Shown here in pieces: positions 9,053 to 16,780 of a stretch of DNA of 64,000 nt. The DNA lies in contig NZ_BMVG01000010.1 of the NCBI RefSeq assembly GCF_014650595.1, positions 165,415 to 229,414 of the forward strand, in the 5' to 3' direction. This DNA is from Streptomyces alanosinicus. GTDB taxonomy: Bacteria > Actinomycetota > Actinomycetes > Streptomycetales > Streptomycetaceae. The position numbers and the translations under genes are program-made. The notes beneath the pieces were generated by a model. It ran no database searches, had not been told where the DNA came from, and saw only the letters and a program-made list of their open reading frames with translations. Within the stretch, counting starts at the first letter, position 1, and every line of letters begins with the position of its first letter.

Positions 9053-9637
9053 TCACTGATCACGACCCGACACGTGTCCCAGTGCCGCCGCACCCGCCTG
9101 CGCGTACCGCTCGTCCAGATCACCGGACGGGGCACCCGCGACCCCGATGCCCGCGACCGGCGCACCCTGGGCGGTCACCGGCGCGCCGCCCGCGAGGAAC
9201 AGCGTGCCCGGGATGTCCTTGAGGGTCGGCGCCTGCTCCAGCCGCTTGGCCAGCTCCGAGGTCGGCGCGTTCCAGGACACGGCGGTGAACGCCTTGCGCT
9301 CCGCGGACTCGTACGACTGCGGGCCCGCCCCGTCCCCGCGCAGGGTGACCAGCGCGTTGCCGTCGCGGTCGACGACGGCCACGGAGACCTGCCGGCCGTC
9401 CTTCTCGGCCGCGTCCACGGCGGCCTGCGCCGCCTTCGTCGCCGCGTCCAGGGTGAGATGCGTGCTCTGGGTGAGGTTGCCGCTCCGGGCCGCCACCGGG
9501 GCGGCGGCGGGCGCGCTGCCCGTGGAGTCGGCGGCGTTGGCGGCGACCGTCCCGACGACTCCCGCGCCGACGAGGGCCAGGGCGGCACCGCCGACGAGGA
9601 CACGGACACGGCGGGCGGGATTCTTGCGGCTGGTCAT
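9053..9637 (-). CDS. hbpS: Extracellular haem-binding sensor protein HbpS
   Basis: This 194-residue exported protein has an Arg-Arg signal peptide (NPARRVRVLVGG, cleavage near ANAADS) and a GlcG/HbpS domain: LTLDAATKAAQAAVDAAEKDG, VAVVDRDGNALVTLRGDGAG, ESAERKAFTAVSWNAPT, and GGAPVTAQGAPVAGIGVAGAP. In S. reticuli HbpS binds haem and iron outside the cell, forms octamers, and contacts the sensor domain of SenS, whose activity it changes on oxidation. The divergent senS-senR pair makes the assignment firm. ATG 9637 has AAGG upstream; longer in-frame starts would translate the regulatory repeats. Confidence 0.9.
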   Translation of the reverse strand: MTSRKNPARRVRVLVGGAALALVGAGVVGTVAANAADSTGSAPAAAPVAARSGNLTQSTHLTLDAATKAAQAAVDAAEKDGRQVSVAVVDRDGNALVTLRGDGAGPQSYESAERKAFTAVSWNAPTSELAKRLEQAPTLKDIPGTLFLAGGAPVTAQGAPVAGIGVAGAPSGDLDERYAQAGAAALGHVSGRDQ

Positions 9638-9670
9638 GACGAGGAACCTTCCTGGTGCGGATGAGTCGGG

Positions 9671-9706
9671 CCGAAGTCGCTTCCGAAGTCGTTTCCGAAG
9701 TCGCTT
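9671..9706. repeat. Three tandem 12-bp repeats upstream of hbpS
   Basis: CCGAAGTCGYTT is repeated three times head to tail (9671-9682, 9683-9694, 9695-9706; the middle copy has one C-to-T change). The array lies 34-70 bases upstream of the hbpS start codon, where a promoter or activator site would be. It is a candidate binding array for SenR or another regulator. Confidence 0.7.
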
Positions 9707-9764
9707 CCGCCATCGATCCTGGGCCCGGATCCGCCCGCTTCCCGTCGCCGGACCGGTTGCCCTG

Positions 9765-9788
9765 GGGGTCATCCGATCGGATGACCCC
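9765..9788. promoter_or_regulatory. 24-bp perfect palindrome between hbpS and senS, likely SenR operator
   Basis: GGGGTCATCCGA followed directly by its reverse complement TCGGATGACCCC gives a perfect 24-base palindrome with no spacer. It sits about 70 bases before the senS start and 130 before hbpS. Perfect symmetry over this length is far beyond chance even at high GC. It fits a dimeric NarL-type response regulator such as SenR acting on both divergent promoters. Confidence 0.75.
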
Positions 9789-9859
9789 GGGTGTCTCGGG
9801 CCGGGGAACAATGGAGGGTGTTTGCCCAGTTCAGCGCGGCTGCCAGGGAGGTGTCAGCG

Positions 9860-11047
9860 GTGCCCGCACCCGAGCGCGAGGACACCCGCGCCCTCACCGT
9901 CGTCATGCACACGGCGTTCTTCGTGCTGCTCTCCGCGTCCCTCGCCCGCTATCTGGCCCGGCACGCCGGCGGGCCGCACACCCCCTGGATCATCGCCCTC
10001 ACCGCGCTGCTCGCCGTGCTCTACGTCCTCGGTCCCGCGGTCGGCACCCGGCCCGGCCCACGCCGGCTGACCTGGCTCGGTCTCGTCGTCGCGGCCTGGG
10101 CACTGCTCGTCGTCCTGGCCCCGAGCTTCGCCTGGTGCGCGGTCCCGCTGTTCTACACAGGCCTGCGCACCCTCCCGCCGCGCGCCGCGATCGCGCTGGT
10201 GGCGCTGCTGACGGCGCTCGCCGTGGCCGCCCAGCTCGGTCTCGCCGGCTGGCCCGACCCCAATGTGCTGGTCGCACCGCCGGCCGTCGCCGCCGTCGCC
10301 ACCACGGTGTTCGTCGTCATGCAGCGCCAGGCGGCCCGCCGGGACGCCCTGATCGACGATCTGGTGCGCACCCGGCGCGACCTCGCCGCCACCGAGCGCC
10401 GCGAGGGCACCCTCGCCGAACGCGAACGGCTCGCCCGGGAGATCCACGACACCCTCGCCCAGGGCCTGTCCAGCCAGCGGATGCTGCTCCAGGCCGCGGA
10501 CCGGCTGTGGGACACCGCTCCCGGCACCGCACGCGACCATGTCCGCAGCGCCGCCGCGATCGCCGAGCGCAGCCTCGCCGAGGCCCGCCGTTTCGTCCAC
10601 GATCTGACCCCGGCCGACCTCGCGGAGGGCGGTGGCCTGCTCCAGGCCCTGCGCGCCGTCGCCGAGCGCGAGACCACCCCCACGCTCACCGTCCGCGTCC
10701 ACACCGAGGGCACTCCGCCCGATCCGCTGCCCGCACCCGTGGAGTCGGCCCTGCTGCGCATCGCGCAGGGCGCCCTCGCCAACGTCCGCGAGCACGCCGC
10801 CGCCACGACCGCCATCCTCACCCTGACCTGCCTGGACGACCAGATCGTGCTGGACGTCACGGACGACGGTCGGGGCTTCGACCCCCGCACACCGGCCGCC
10901 CCCGAGGCCCCCGCGGGCGCCTCGCGCGGCCACGGTCTGCCCGCCATCCGCGCCCGACTGCGCCAGCTGGGCGGCACCCTCACCGTCGAGTCGGCACCGG
11001 GCGAGGGCACCGCCCTGTCGGCGGCGATCCCCCTGGAGCCCCAATGA
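9860..11047 (+). CDS. senS: Sensor histidine kinase SenS
   Basis: This is a 395-residue NarL-type sensor kinase. Residues 10-155 contain five to six membrane helices with short extracellular loops. They are followed by a coiled linker, the dimerisation box LAREIHDTLAQGLSSQ with phospho-acceptor His196, and a HATPase domain ending DDGRGFD...GHGLPAIRARLRQLGG. In S. reticuli SenS is held by extracellular HbpS and autophosphorylates under oxidative stress. GTG 9860 is chosen because GGGAGG lies 8 bases upstream; an in-frame GTG at 9791 would give a longer N-terminus. The stop overlaps the senR start (ATGA). Confidence 0.9.
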   Translation: MPAPEREDTRALTVVMHTAFFVLLSASLARYLARHAGGPHTPWIIALTALLAVLYVLGPAVGTRPGPRRLTWLGLVVAAWALLVVLAPSFAWCAVPLFYTGLRTLPPRAAIALVALLTALAVAAQLGLAGWPDPNVLVAPPAVAAVATTVFVVMQRQAARRDALIDDLVRTRRDLAATERREGTLAERERLAREIHDTLAQGLSSQRMLLQAADRLWDTAPGTARDHVRSAAAIAERSLAEARRFVHDLTPADLAEGGGLLQALRAVAERETTPTLTVRVHTEGTPPDPLPAPVESALLRIAQGALANVREHAAATTAILTLTCLDDQIVLDVTDDGRGFDPRTPAAPEAPAGASRGHGLPAIRARLRQLGGTLTVESAPGEGTALSAAIPLEPQ

Positions 11048-11697
11048 CCCATCCGCCCGGGCCGCCCGGCCGCAGCCCGATCCGCATCCTCGTCTGCGAC
11101 GACCACGCCGTCGTACGCGCCGGCCTGCTCGCCCTGCTGCACAGCGCGCCCGGCATCGAGGTCGTCGGCGAGGCCGGCAGCGGTGAGGAGGCCCTCGCGC
11201 TGGCCCGCAGGACCGCCCCGGACGTCGTCCTGATGGATCTCCAGCTGGGCGCCGGAATCGACGGCGTGGAGACCACCCGTCGGCTGCGCTCCCTCGAACC
11301 CGCCCCCCATGTGCTGGTCCTGACCACCTACGACACCGACGCCGACGTCACCCGGGCCGTCGAGGCCGGTGCCACCGGCTACCTCCTGAAGGCGGAACGC
11401 GCCGAGGACCTCTTCACCGCGATCCACGCCGCCGCCCAGGGCCGCCCGGCGCTCTCCCCGCCGGTCGCCGACCGCGTCATGTCCCGCCTGCGCAACCCGC
11501 GCCCCACCCTCACCCCACGCGAACGCGACATCCTCGCCCACCTCGCCCAGGGCCTGCCCAACCACGCCATCGCCCGCGCCCTCTACATCAGCGAGGCCAC
11601 GGTCAAGACCCATCTGCGCCGCATCTACGACAAACTCGGCGTGGACACCCGAGCCGGCGCGGTAGCCGTGGCAAAGGAACAACGCCTGCTGCCCTGA
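11044..11697 (+). CDS. senR: Response regulator SenR
   Basis: This 217-residue NarL/LuxR-family regulator is translationally coupled to senS by a 4-base overlap. The receiver domain has acidic residues Asp19/Asp20, phospho-acceptor Asp65 (VLMDLQLG), the conserved Thr (LVLTTYD) and Lys (GYLLKAE). The LuxR-type HTH is in residues 150-210 (LTPRERDILAHLAQGLPNHAIARALYIS, TVKTHLRRIYDKLGV). In S. reticuli phosphorylated SenR controls hbpS, senSR and furS-cpeB, all of which are in this window. Confidence 0.92.
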   Translation: MTHPPGPPGRSPIRILVCDDHAVVRAGLLALLHSAPGIEVVGEAGSGEEALALARRTAPDVVLMDLQLGAGIDGVETTRRLRSLEPAPHVLVLTTYDTDADVTRAVEAGATGYLLKAERAEDLFTAIHAAAQGRPALSPPVADRVMSRLRNPRPTLTPRERDILAHLAQGLPNHAIARALYISEATVKTHLRRIYDKLGVDTRAGAVAVAKEQRLLP

Positions 11698-11820
11698 GGG
11701 CATGCGCACCTGCCGCGCGCCGCCGGCTGCCCAGGGGCGCGGGGAACCCGCGACCCGCCACAACGCACCCGCGGCCGTACGACGACCGCAACCCCCTCGG
11801 CGCCGACGCGAACGCCCCCT

Positions 11821-12756
11821 TCACCGGCGCAGAACCTCGAACGCCTCCCGCCCCGCCGCCCCGATCGCCAGGTCGACATCCGGCGCAAGCCCCGCGCGGC
11901 GATCAGCCCGGGTCAGCGCGGCTACGGCCACCCGGTCGCCGGACTCCGCCTCCACCACGCCGATCTCGTGCCGCAGATGCAGAAACGTGCCCGTCTTGCC
12001 GCTCCACCGCAGCGTGTCCGCCCGTAGTTCGCTCGCCAGCCGCTGGGTGAAGACCTGCAGCCCCATCAGCCGCCGCAGCTCCGCCGTGGCCGACGGAACG
12101 GAGATCTCGTCGCACCACACCCGCCGCAGCAGCTCGACGAGCGCAACGGCCGAGCCGGCGTTGGCGTACGCCGGGTCCAGGGTCTCGATGGTGTGCCGGC
12201 CCGTCCGTTCGTCGCGGAGGGCCAGTTCCAGCGCGAGCGAGAAGTCGTTGCCGGCGGCACCGGCGGCGCACTCGTACATGTGGTTCATCCGGTGCCGCAG
12301 CCTGATCTCCCCGCACCCCCAGGCGCGCAACCGTGCGTCCACCACCGCCACCGGCACCAGACCGAGCAGGGTGTCCGCCGCCGCGTTGTCGCTCACCGAC
12401 AGCATCAGCACCAGCAGATCGCCGACGGCCACGGTGGCCGGGTGCCGGAACGCCGCGAGCCCGGTGGGACCGACGCTGCTGCGCGCCGGGTCGACCGTCA
12501 CAGGGGTCGCCGGGTCGAGGTCCCCGGCCGCGATCCGGTCCAGTACGACGAGGGCCAGCGGCACCTTCGCCACGGACGCGAGCGGCATCAACTCCTCAAC
12601 ATCAAAGCCGAGTTGCTCGCCCGTGTCGAGATTCCGGGCGAGGAAGGAGCCACGCACGCCGAGGGCCGCCCAGTTTGCGGAGATCGCCTCGGCGACGTCC
12701 CGGAGCGCGCCGTCGTCCCCGACGTGGACCGGGCGGTGCGCCTGCGCCGCGCTCAT
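11821..12756 (-). CDS. blaB: Serine beta-lactamase-like regulatory protein BlaB
   Basis: This is a 311-residue cytoplasmic penicillin-binding-fold protein without a signal peptide. It keeps three active-site boxes: SVAK (Ser61-Lys64), SDN (122-124) and KTG (254-256). The class A Glu166/ExxLN motif is missing; the corresponding region reads NHMYEC. In S. cacaoi the blaA-blaB pair controls the divergent blaL gene, and BlaB is a regulatory protein, not a lactamase. Here the same order is seen: blaA then blaB overlapping by 4 bases. ATG 12756 is used; the upstream extension is out-of-frame blaA sequence. Confidence 0.85.
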   Translation of the reverse strand: MSAAQAHRPVHVGDDGALRDVAEAISANWAALGVRGSFLARNLDTGEQLGFDVEELMPLASVAKVPLALVVLDRIAAGDLDPATPVTVDPARSSVGPTGLAAFRHPATVAVGDLLVLMLSVSDNAAADTLLGLVPVAVVDARLRAWGCGEIRLRHRMNHMYECAAGAAGNDFSLALELALRDERTGRHTIETLDPAYANAGSAVALVELLRRVWCDEISVPSATAELRRLMGLQVFTQRLASELRADTLRWSGKTGTFLHLRHEIGVVEAESGDRVAVAALTRADRRAGLAPDVDLAIGAAGREAFEVLRR

Positions 12757-13745
12757 CCGCGTGCCGCCAGCCGTGCCGCCGCATCCTCCGCGCCGGTCCC
12801 GGAGCGTGCCGCGGCCGGCCCACGGGCGGCTCCCACGGCCGACGCCAGCAGCGGTACCAGCCAGTGCGGCACCTCCGCGGAACCCGTCCGGTCCGGGGCG
12901 GCGCGCACGTCGTACCCCCGGTGCAGTGACCGGTCGCCCAGGGGCGCCCATCGCGCCCCGTGCTGCCGGGCGAACGGCTCGGCGCACAGCAGCAGGGCCC
13001 GCCCGGCCAGCGTCTCGGCCAGTGCGCCGGCCGCCGACCCGGCCGGCCGGAACCGGGCCGGGGGCAGCCCGGCCCGGGCCGCCGCACGCTCCAGCCGGTC
13101 CTCATGAGCGGGCACCTGATCCTCCGGCAGCGTCAGCACCGGCAGTACGGCGGCGGACCCGGCGCCGCGGCCGCGACGGGGCCGCAGGTCCTCGAACCGG
13201 ACCGCGCGCCGTGCGCCGGCGAGCACCAAAGCCCGCTGCCCGTCCGCCGCCTCCGGCTCCGCCGCGGACGCCAGGCCCAGCGGCACCCGATACGCGCCCC
13301 GCTCCGCGGGAACCCGCACCAGGGCGTAGGCGAGCGAGCCGTCGGCCAGCCCGGAATCCCTGTCCAGGGGCGGCAGTTCACACATGCCGAGGGTGATCCC
13401 GTGCTCGGCGGCGGCGCGGATCGCGCGGGCCAGTGCCGCCGGGGCGCAGTGCGCGGGCACGCCGACGGTCCGCGTCCGCGTCCGCCCGTCCGCACCGGCG
13501 GCCTGCCGCAGCCGCTGCGCCCGGTCCAGTACGTCGCGCGCGTACGGAAGCAGCAGCACCCCCAGCTCCGTGGTCGTGATCTGCCGCCGCGAACGGTCGA
13601 ACAACAGGCCGCCGAAATGCTCCTCCAGAGTCTTGACGCGGCGGCTGAGCAGCGGCTGGGCGATGCCGAGCCGGTCGGCGGCCCGGGAGAAGCTCGTCTC
13701 GTCGGCCGTCGCGACGTACGCCTCCAGATGCGCGAGCAGATCCAT
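12753..13745 (-). CDS. blaA: LysR-family activator BlaA
   Basis: This is a 330-residue LysR-type regulator with the HTH in residues 1-60 (DLLAHLEAYVATADETSFSRAADRLGIAQPLLSRRVKTLEEHFGG). The effector domain is less conserved and rich in Ala/Arg. It is divergent from the class A beta-lactamase gene and overlaps blaB, exactly the S. cacaoi bla arrangement, where BlaA is needed for induction of blaL by beta-lactams. The effector is thought to be a cell-wall fragment; nothing in the sequence shows this directly. Confidence 0.88.
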   Translation of the reverse strand: MDLLAHLEAYVATADETSFSRAADRLGIAQPLLSRRVKTLEEHFGGLLFDRSRRQITTTELGVLLLPYARDVLDRAQRLRQAAGADGRTRTRTVGVPAHCAPAALARAIRAAAEHGITLGMCELPPLDRDSGLADGSLAYALVRVPAERGAYRVPLGLASAAEPEAADGQRALVLAGARRAVRFEDLRPRRGRGAGSAAVLPVLTLPEDQVPAHEDRLERAAARAGLPPARFRPAGSAAGALAETLAGRALLLCAEPFARQHGARWAPLGDRSLHRGYDVRAAPDRTGSAEVPHWLVPLLASAVGAARGPAAARSGTGAEDAAARLAARG

Positions 13746-13874
13746 CCCGCACTCATATCAATAAGGCATGGGATGTTCAAAGTTCCCTCTTGGACATGAA
13801 TGGCGCCGGGGTGCTTCGCTGTCCAGGCCGAAGATCCACATGCCACGCATCGAAACGACCGGAGGACTGTGCCC
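13746..13874. promoter_or_regulatory. blaA-blaL divergent control region
   Basis: This 129-base space separates the divergent genes. Its first 50 bases are AT-rich for this genome (ATATCAATAAGG, ATGTTCAAAG), where a LysR dimer and both promoters would be placed. GGAGG at 13861-13865 lies 9 bases before the blaL ATG. Confidence 0.55.
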
Positions 13875-14801
13875 ATGACCCGCCCCCCTCACCCCACTTC
13901 TCCGGCCCGGCGCGGACTGCTCAGGGCGGGCCTCGCCACCACCGCGGCCGTCGCGGCCGGCACGCTCTCGGCGTCCACCGCGTCGGCGGCCTCGAAGGCC
14001 GAACAGCGGGGAGCCGAGACCGAGTTGGCCGCGCTGGAGCGGCGGCACGGCGCGCGGCTCGGCGTGTACGCGCGCAACGTCCGCACCGGGCGGACCGTGT
14101 CCCACCGGGCGGGGGAGCGGTTCGCGATGTGTTCCACGTTCAAGGCGTTCGCCGCGGCGGCGATCCTGCGCGGCCACGGCGGCCGTACACCTCTGGACAC
14201 GGTGATCCACTACCCGCCGCACGACATCCTGCCCCACTCGCCGCGCACCGAGGAGCACGTGGCCACCGGCATGACGGTGGCGGACCTGTGCGCCGCGGCG
14301 ATCCAGTACAGCGACAACGCGGCGGGCAATCTGCTGCTGCGCCAGATCGGCGGCCCCGCCGGACTGACCCGCTTCCTGCGCTCGCTCGGCGACGGCACGA
14401 GCCGGCTCGACCGGTGGGAGCCGGAGCTGAACACCGCGATCCCCGGCGACCCGCGCGACACCACGACTCCCGAGGCGCTCGGGCGTGGCTTCGCGCGGCT
14501 GACCCTGGGCCGCGCGCTCGCCCGCCCCGCCCGGGAACGGCTCGTCACCTGGCTGAAAGGCAACACCACCAGCGCCGCGCGGTTCGGCGCCGGACTGCCG
14601 CACGGCTGGGTACTGGCGGACAAGACCGGCACCGGTGACTACGGCACCGCCAACGACATCGGCGTGGCCTGGACGACGCGTGGGACGCCGGTCCTGCTGA
14701 CCGTGCTGTCGGCTCAGGCCGCCCAGGACGGGACGGCGGACGACGCGCTCGTCGCGGAGGCGGCCCGCATCGTGGCCCGCGTCCTGGCGCCGGGGGAGTG
14801 A
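13875..14801 (+). CDS. blaL: Class A beta-lactamase
   Basis: This 308-residue exported enzyme hydrolyses beta-lactams. It has a Tat-type signal (SPARRGLLRAG, cleavage near ASA at about residue 38). All class A motifs are present: STFK (Ser87-Lys90), SDN (146-148), ExxLN (Glu182-Asn186) and KTG (250-252). It is regulated by the divergent blaA-blaB pair. The longer in-frame start at 13800 is rejected because GGAGG directly precedes ATG 13875 and the signal peptide begins there. Confidence 0.95.
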   Translation: MTRPPHPTSPARRGLLRAGLATTAAVAAGTLSASTASAASKAEQRGAETELAALERRHGARLGVYARNVRTGRTVSHRAGERFAMCSTFKAFAAAAILRGHGGRTPLDTVIHYPPHDILPHSPRTEEHVATGMTVADLCAAAIQYSDNAAGNLLLRQIGGPAGLTRFLRSLGDGTSRLDRWEPELNTAIPGDPRDTTTPEALGRGFARLTLGRALARPARERLVTWLKGNTTSAARFGAGLPHGWVLADKTGTGDYGTANDIGVAWTTRGTPVLLTVLSAQAAQDGTADDALVAEAARIVARVLAPGE

Positions 14802-14894
14802 ACACCTCCCGCGCTATTCACTGTTCTGAATGAGAATCATGTACGCGAGCATTGACGTGCCCATGTCGGCTCTCTACGGTCGGTTGGCAATCAG

Positions 14895-14914
14895 GAGGGA
14901 AAGCGCTTTCCCTC
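14895..14914. promoter_or_regulatory. 20-bp palindromic LacI-type operator before the pectate lyase remnant
   Basis: GAGGGAAAGCGCTTTCCCTC is a perfect 20-base palindrome centred on GC, 33 bases before the start codon. The core GAAAGCGCTTTC is the classic form of LacI-family operators on carbohydrate genes. It remains intact although the gene it would control is broken. Confidence 0.75.
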
Positions 14915-14947
14915 TGCTGTCACCATGCCACGACTGGAGACAAGCCC

Positions 14948-15907
14948 ATGCACCTGAGATCAGCCATCGCATGCGCCGGTCTGCTCGCCGGCACGCTCTG
15001 CGCGCTGTCCGGCACCTCGGCACAGGCCGCCGCGGCCACCGTGCTGTACGTGTCACCGAGCGGCAGCGACAGCGCGCCCGCACCACCCTCTCCGCCTACC
15101 CCGGCGAGAGCCCGGTCCTGAACTTCTCCGGCCAGAGCGAGAGTTCGTCGAACCGGGGGATCCAGCTCAACGCGGACTACTGGCACCTGTACGGCCTCAC
15201 CGTCGAGCACGCCGCGGACAACGGCATCTATGTCGCAGGCAGCAACAACGTCATCGAGCGGGTGGTGACGGCGTACAACCGGGACACCGGACTGCAGCTC
15301 GGCCGGATCTCCTCCGGCGCACCGAGCAGCCAGTGGCCCTCGAACAACCTGGTCGTCAGCTCGGAGTCGCACGACACCAAGGACTCCACCGGCGAGAACG
15401 CCGACGGGTTCGCCTCGAAGCTCACCACGGGCACCGGGAACGTCTTCCGCTACGACGTCTCCCACAACAACATCGACGACGGCTGGGACCTCTACACCAA
15501 GACCGACACGGGCGCCATCGGACCGGTGGCCATCGAGTACGCGCTGTCGTACGGCAACGGGACGCTGAGCGACGGCACCCAGAACAAGAACGGCGACCGC
15601 AACGGCTACAAGCTCGGCGGCGACGACATCGCGGTCAATCACCTCGTGCGGCACGACATCGCCTACAGGAACGGCCATCACGGTTTCACCTACAACAGCA
15701 ACCCCGGCACGATGGCCGTCTCCCACAACGTGAGCGTCGACAACACCGATCGCGACTTCGCCTTCGACAAGGGAACTTCGGTGTTCCGGCACCTGGACCG
15801 GCACCAACGGCTCCCGCTGCTCCGCGTACTCCGGGGCCCTCGGCTGGTCCTTCGCCTCGGACGGTCATCTCGTGGTGACCTTCGGCGGCAAGGTCGTGAC
15901 GCCGTAA
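14948..15907 (+). pseudogene. Pectate lyase family PL9, broken by two internal deletions
   Basis: The signal peptide (MHLRSAIACAGLLAG, cleavage near AQA) and VLYVSPSGSDSA are intact, then the frame is lost at about 15078. The central beta-helix resumes in another frame (ARTTLSAYPGESPVLNFSGQ) and carries the PL9 signature: NADGFASKL, HNNIDDGWDLYTKTD, NGYKLGGDDIAVNH, and GFTYNSNPGTM. After GTSVFR (about 15785) a second gap drops more sequence, and the true C-terminus (TWTGTNGSRCSAYSG, ending VVTP) is in a third frame to TAA 15905-15907. Both breaks look like deletions, since conserved stretches are missing at each. The product would be dead, although the promoter operator and terminator survive. 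Confidence 0.85.
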
Positions 15908-15933
15908 GGGCGGCATGGCCGGCGCACGACACC

Positions 15934-15974
15934 CTTCGGGCGGGACACCACGCACGGTGGCGTCCCGCCCGAAG
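15934..15974. terminator. Terminator between pectate lyase remnant and VOC gene
   Basis: CTTCGGGCGGGAC (15934-15946) pairs with GTCCCGCCCGAAG (15962-15974). ACCACGCACGGTGG lies between the arms and can fold further. It is placed between convergent genes and can serve both. Confidence 0.85.
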
Positions 15975-16012
15975 CCGCTTCCGCACTGTCTCAGGGGGGC
16001 GCGGTCACCCGG

Positions 16013-16402
16013 TTACAACGGCCATCCGCCGTAGGGGACGGTGATCAGTTCCAGGGCATGGCCCGCCGGGTCCAGGAAGTACACGCCGCGGCCACCGTCG
16101 TTGTGGTTGATCGTGCCGGGCTGTGTCTGGTGCGGGTCGGCCCAGTGCTGCATGCCGCGCTCGACGATCCGGCGGTACGCGCCGTCGAACTCCTCCTCGG
16201 AGACCAGGAACGCGTAGTGCTGTGGCGTGATCCGGTCCTCGGGGGCGGTGGCGTAGTCCAGCGTGATTCCGTTACTGAGGGTGACCGCGACGAACGGGCC
16301 CCACTCCTTGGCGGGCTCAAGACCGAGCAGTTCGGTGAAGAAGTCCGCGGACTCCCGGTTGTTCCGGGCGTGGACGATGGTGTGGTTCAACTCGACTGAC
16401 AA
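16013..16402 (-). CDS. VOC (glyoxalase/dioxygenase-fold) protein
   Basis: This 129-residue protein has one vicinal-oxygen-chelate domain: ELNHTIVHARNNRESADFFTELLGLEP at the start, QHYAFLVSEEEFD in the middle, and RGVYFLDPAGHALELIT at the end. His8, His69 and Glu120 are placed like the metal ligands of the fold. The substrate is not predictable. GGAGGATTCCTTGTC precedes the ATG at 16402. Confidence 0.88.
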   Translation of the reverse strand: MSVELNHTIVHARNNRESADFFTELLGLEPAKEWGPFVAVTLSNGITLDYATAPEDRITPQHYAFLVSEEEFDGAYRRIVERGMQHWADPHQTQPGTINHNDGGRGVYFLDPAGHALELITVPYGGWPL

Positions 16403-16592
16403 GGAATCCTCCTGTCATGTCCCGGCACCTCCATGCCTCACCCAGCCGGTGACCGGCACGCGATGCCACTGTCGATCTTAGCCGGACGGACGAGTTTCCC
16501 AGTACCGCAAGTAACATGATCACCTTGGGCTCTGGGTGTACCAGTCAGTCAACTAGGCGCTGTCCCAGGACGCGCCCGGCCCGGAGATCACC

Positions 16593-16775
16593 ATGTCTTC
16601 TCTCACCGACGCGTTGGAAAACGCGCGCCTCACCTATGACCAGCACATGCGGACGTGCCGTCAGTGCCATGCCGACGGCGCGGCCTGTGCCGTCGCCAAG
16701 CATCTCCTGCGGATCTACAACAACGCCCGCAGGGAGCACCTGCGGTCGGGAGGACAGCACGCGACGACGGACTGA
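16593..16775 (+). CDS. Small conserved Cys-containing protein of unknown function
   Basis: This 60-residue hydrophilic, helical protein begins MSSLTDALENARLTYDQHM. It contains Cys-x-x-Cys (RTCRQCHADGAAC, residues 21-33), which could bind zinc or act as a thiol switch, followed by KHLLRIYNNARREH. GGAGATCACC precedes the ATG with good spacing. The sequence type is one I associate with small Streptomyces hypothetical proteins. It is convergent with the next gene, 5 bases apart. No function is assigned. Confidence 0.65.
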   Translation: MSSLTDALENARLTYDQHMRTCRQCHADGAACAVAKHLLRIYNNARREHLRSGGQHATTD

Positions 16776-16780
16776 CCGGC

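Noticed and set aside
12753..14801. Whether BlaB is a second working beta-lactamase
   Set aside because: No signal peptide and no ExxLN motif; position and overlap with blaA fit the known regulatory protein.
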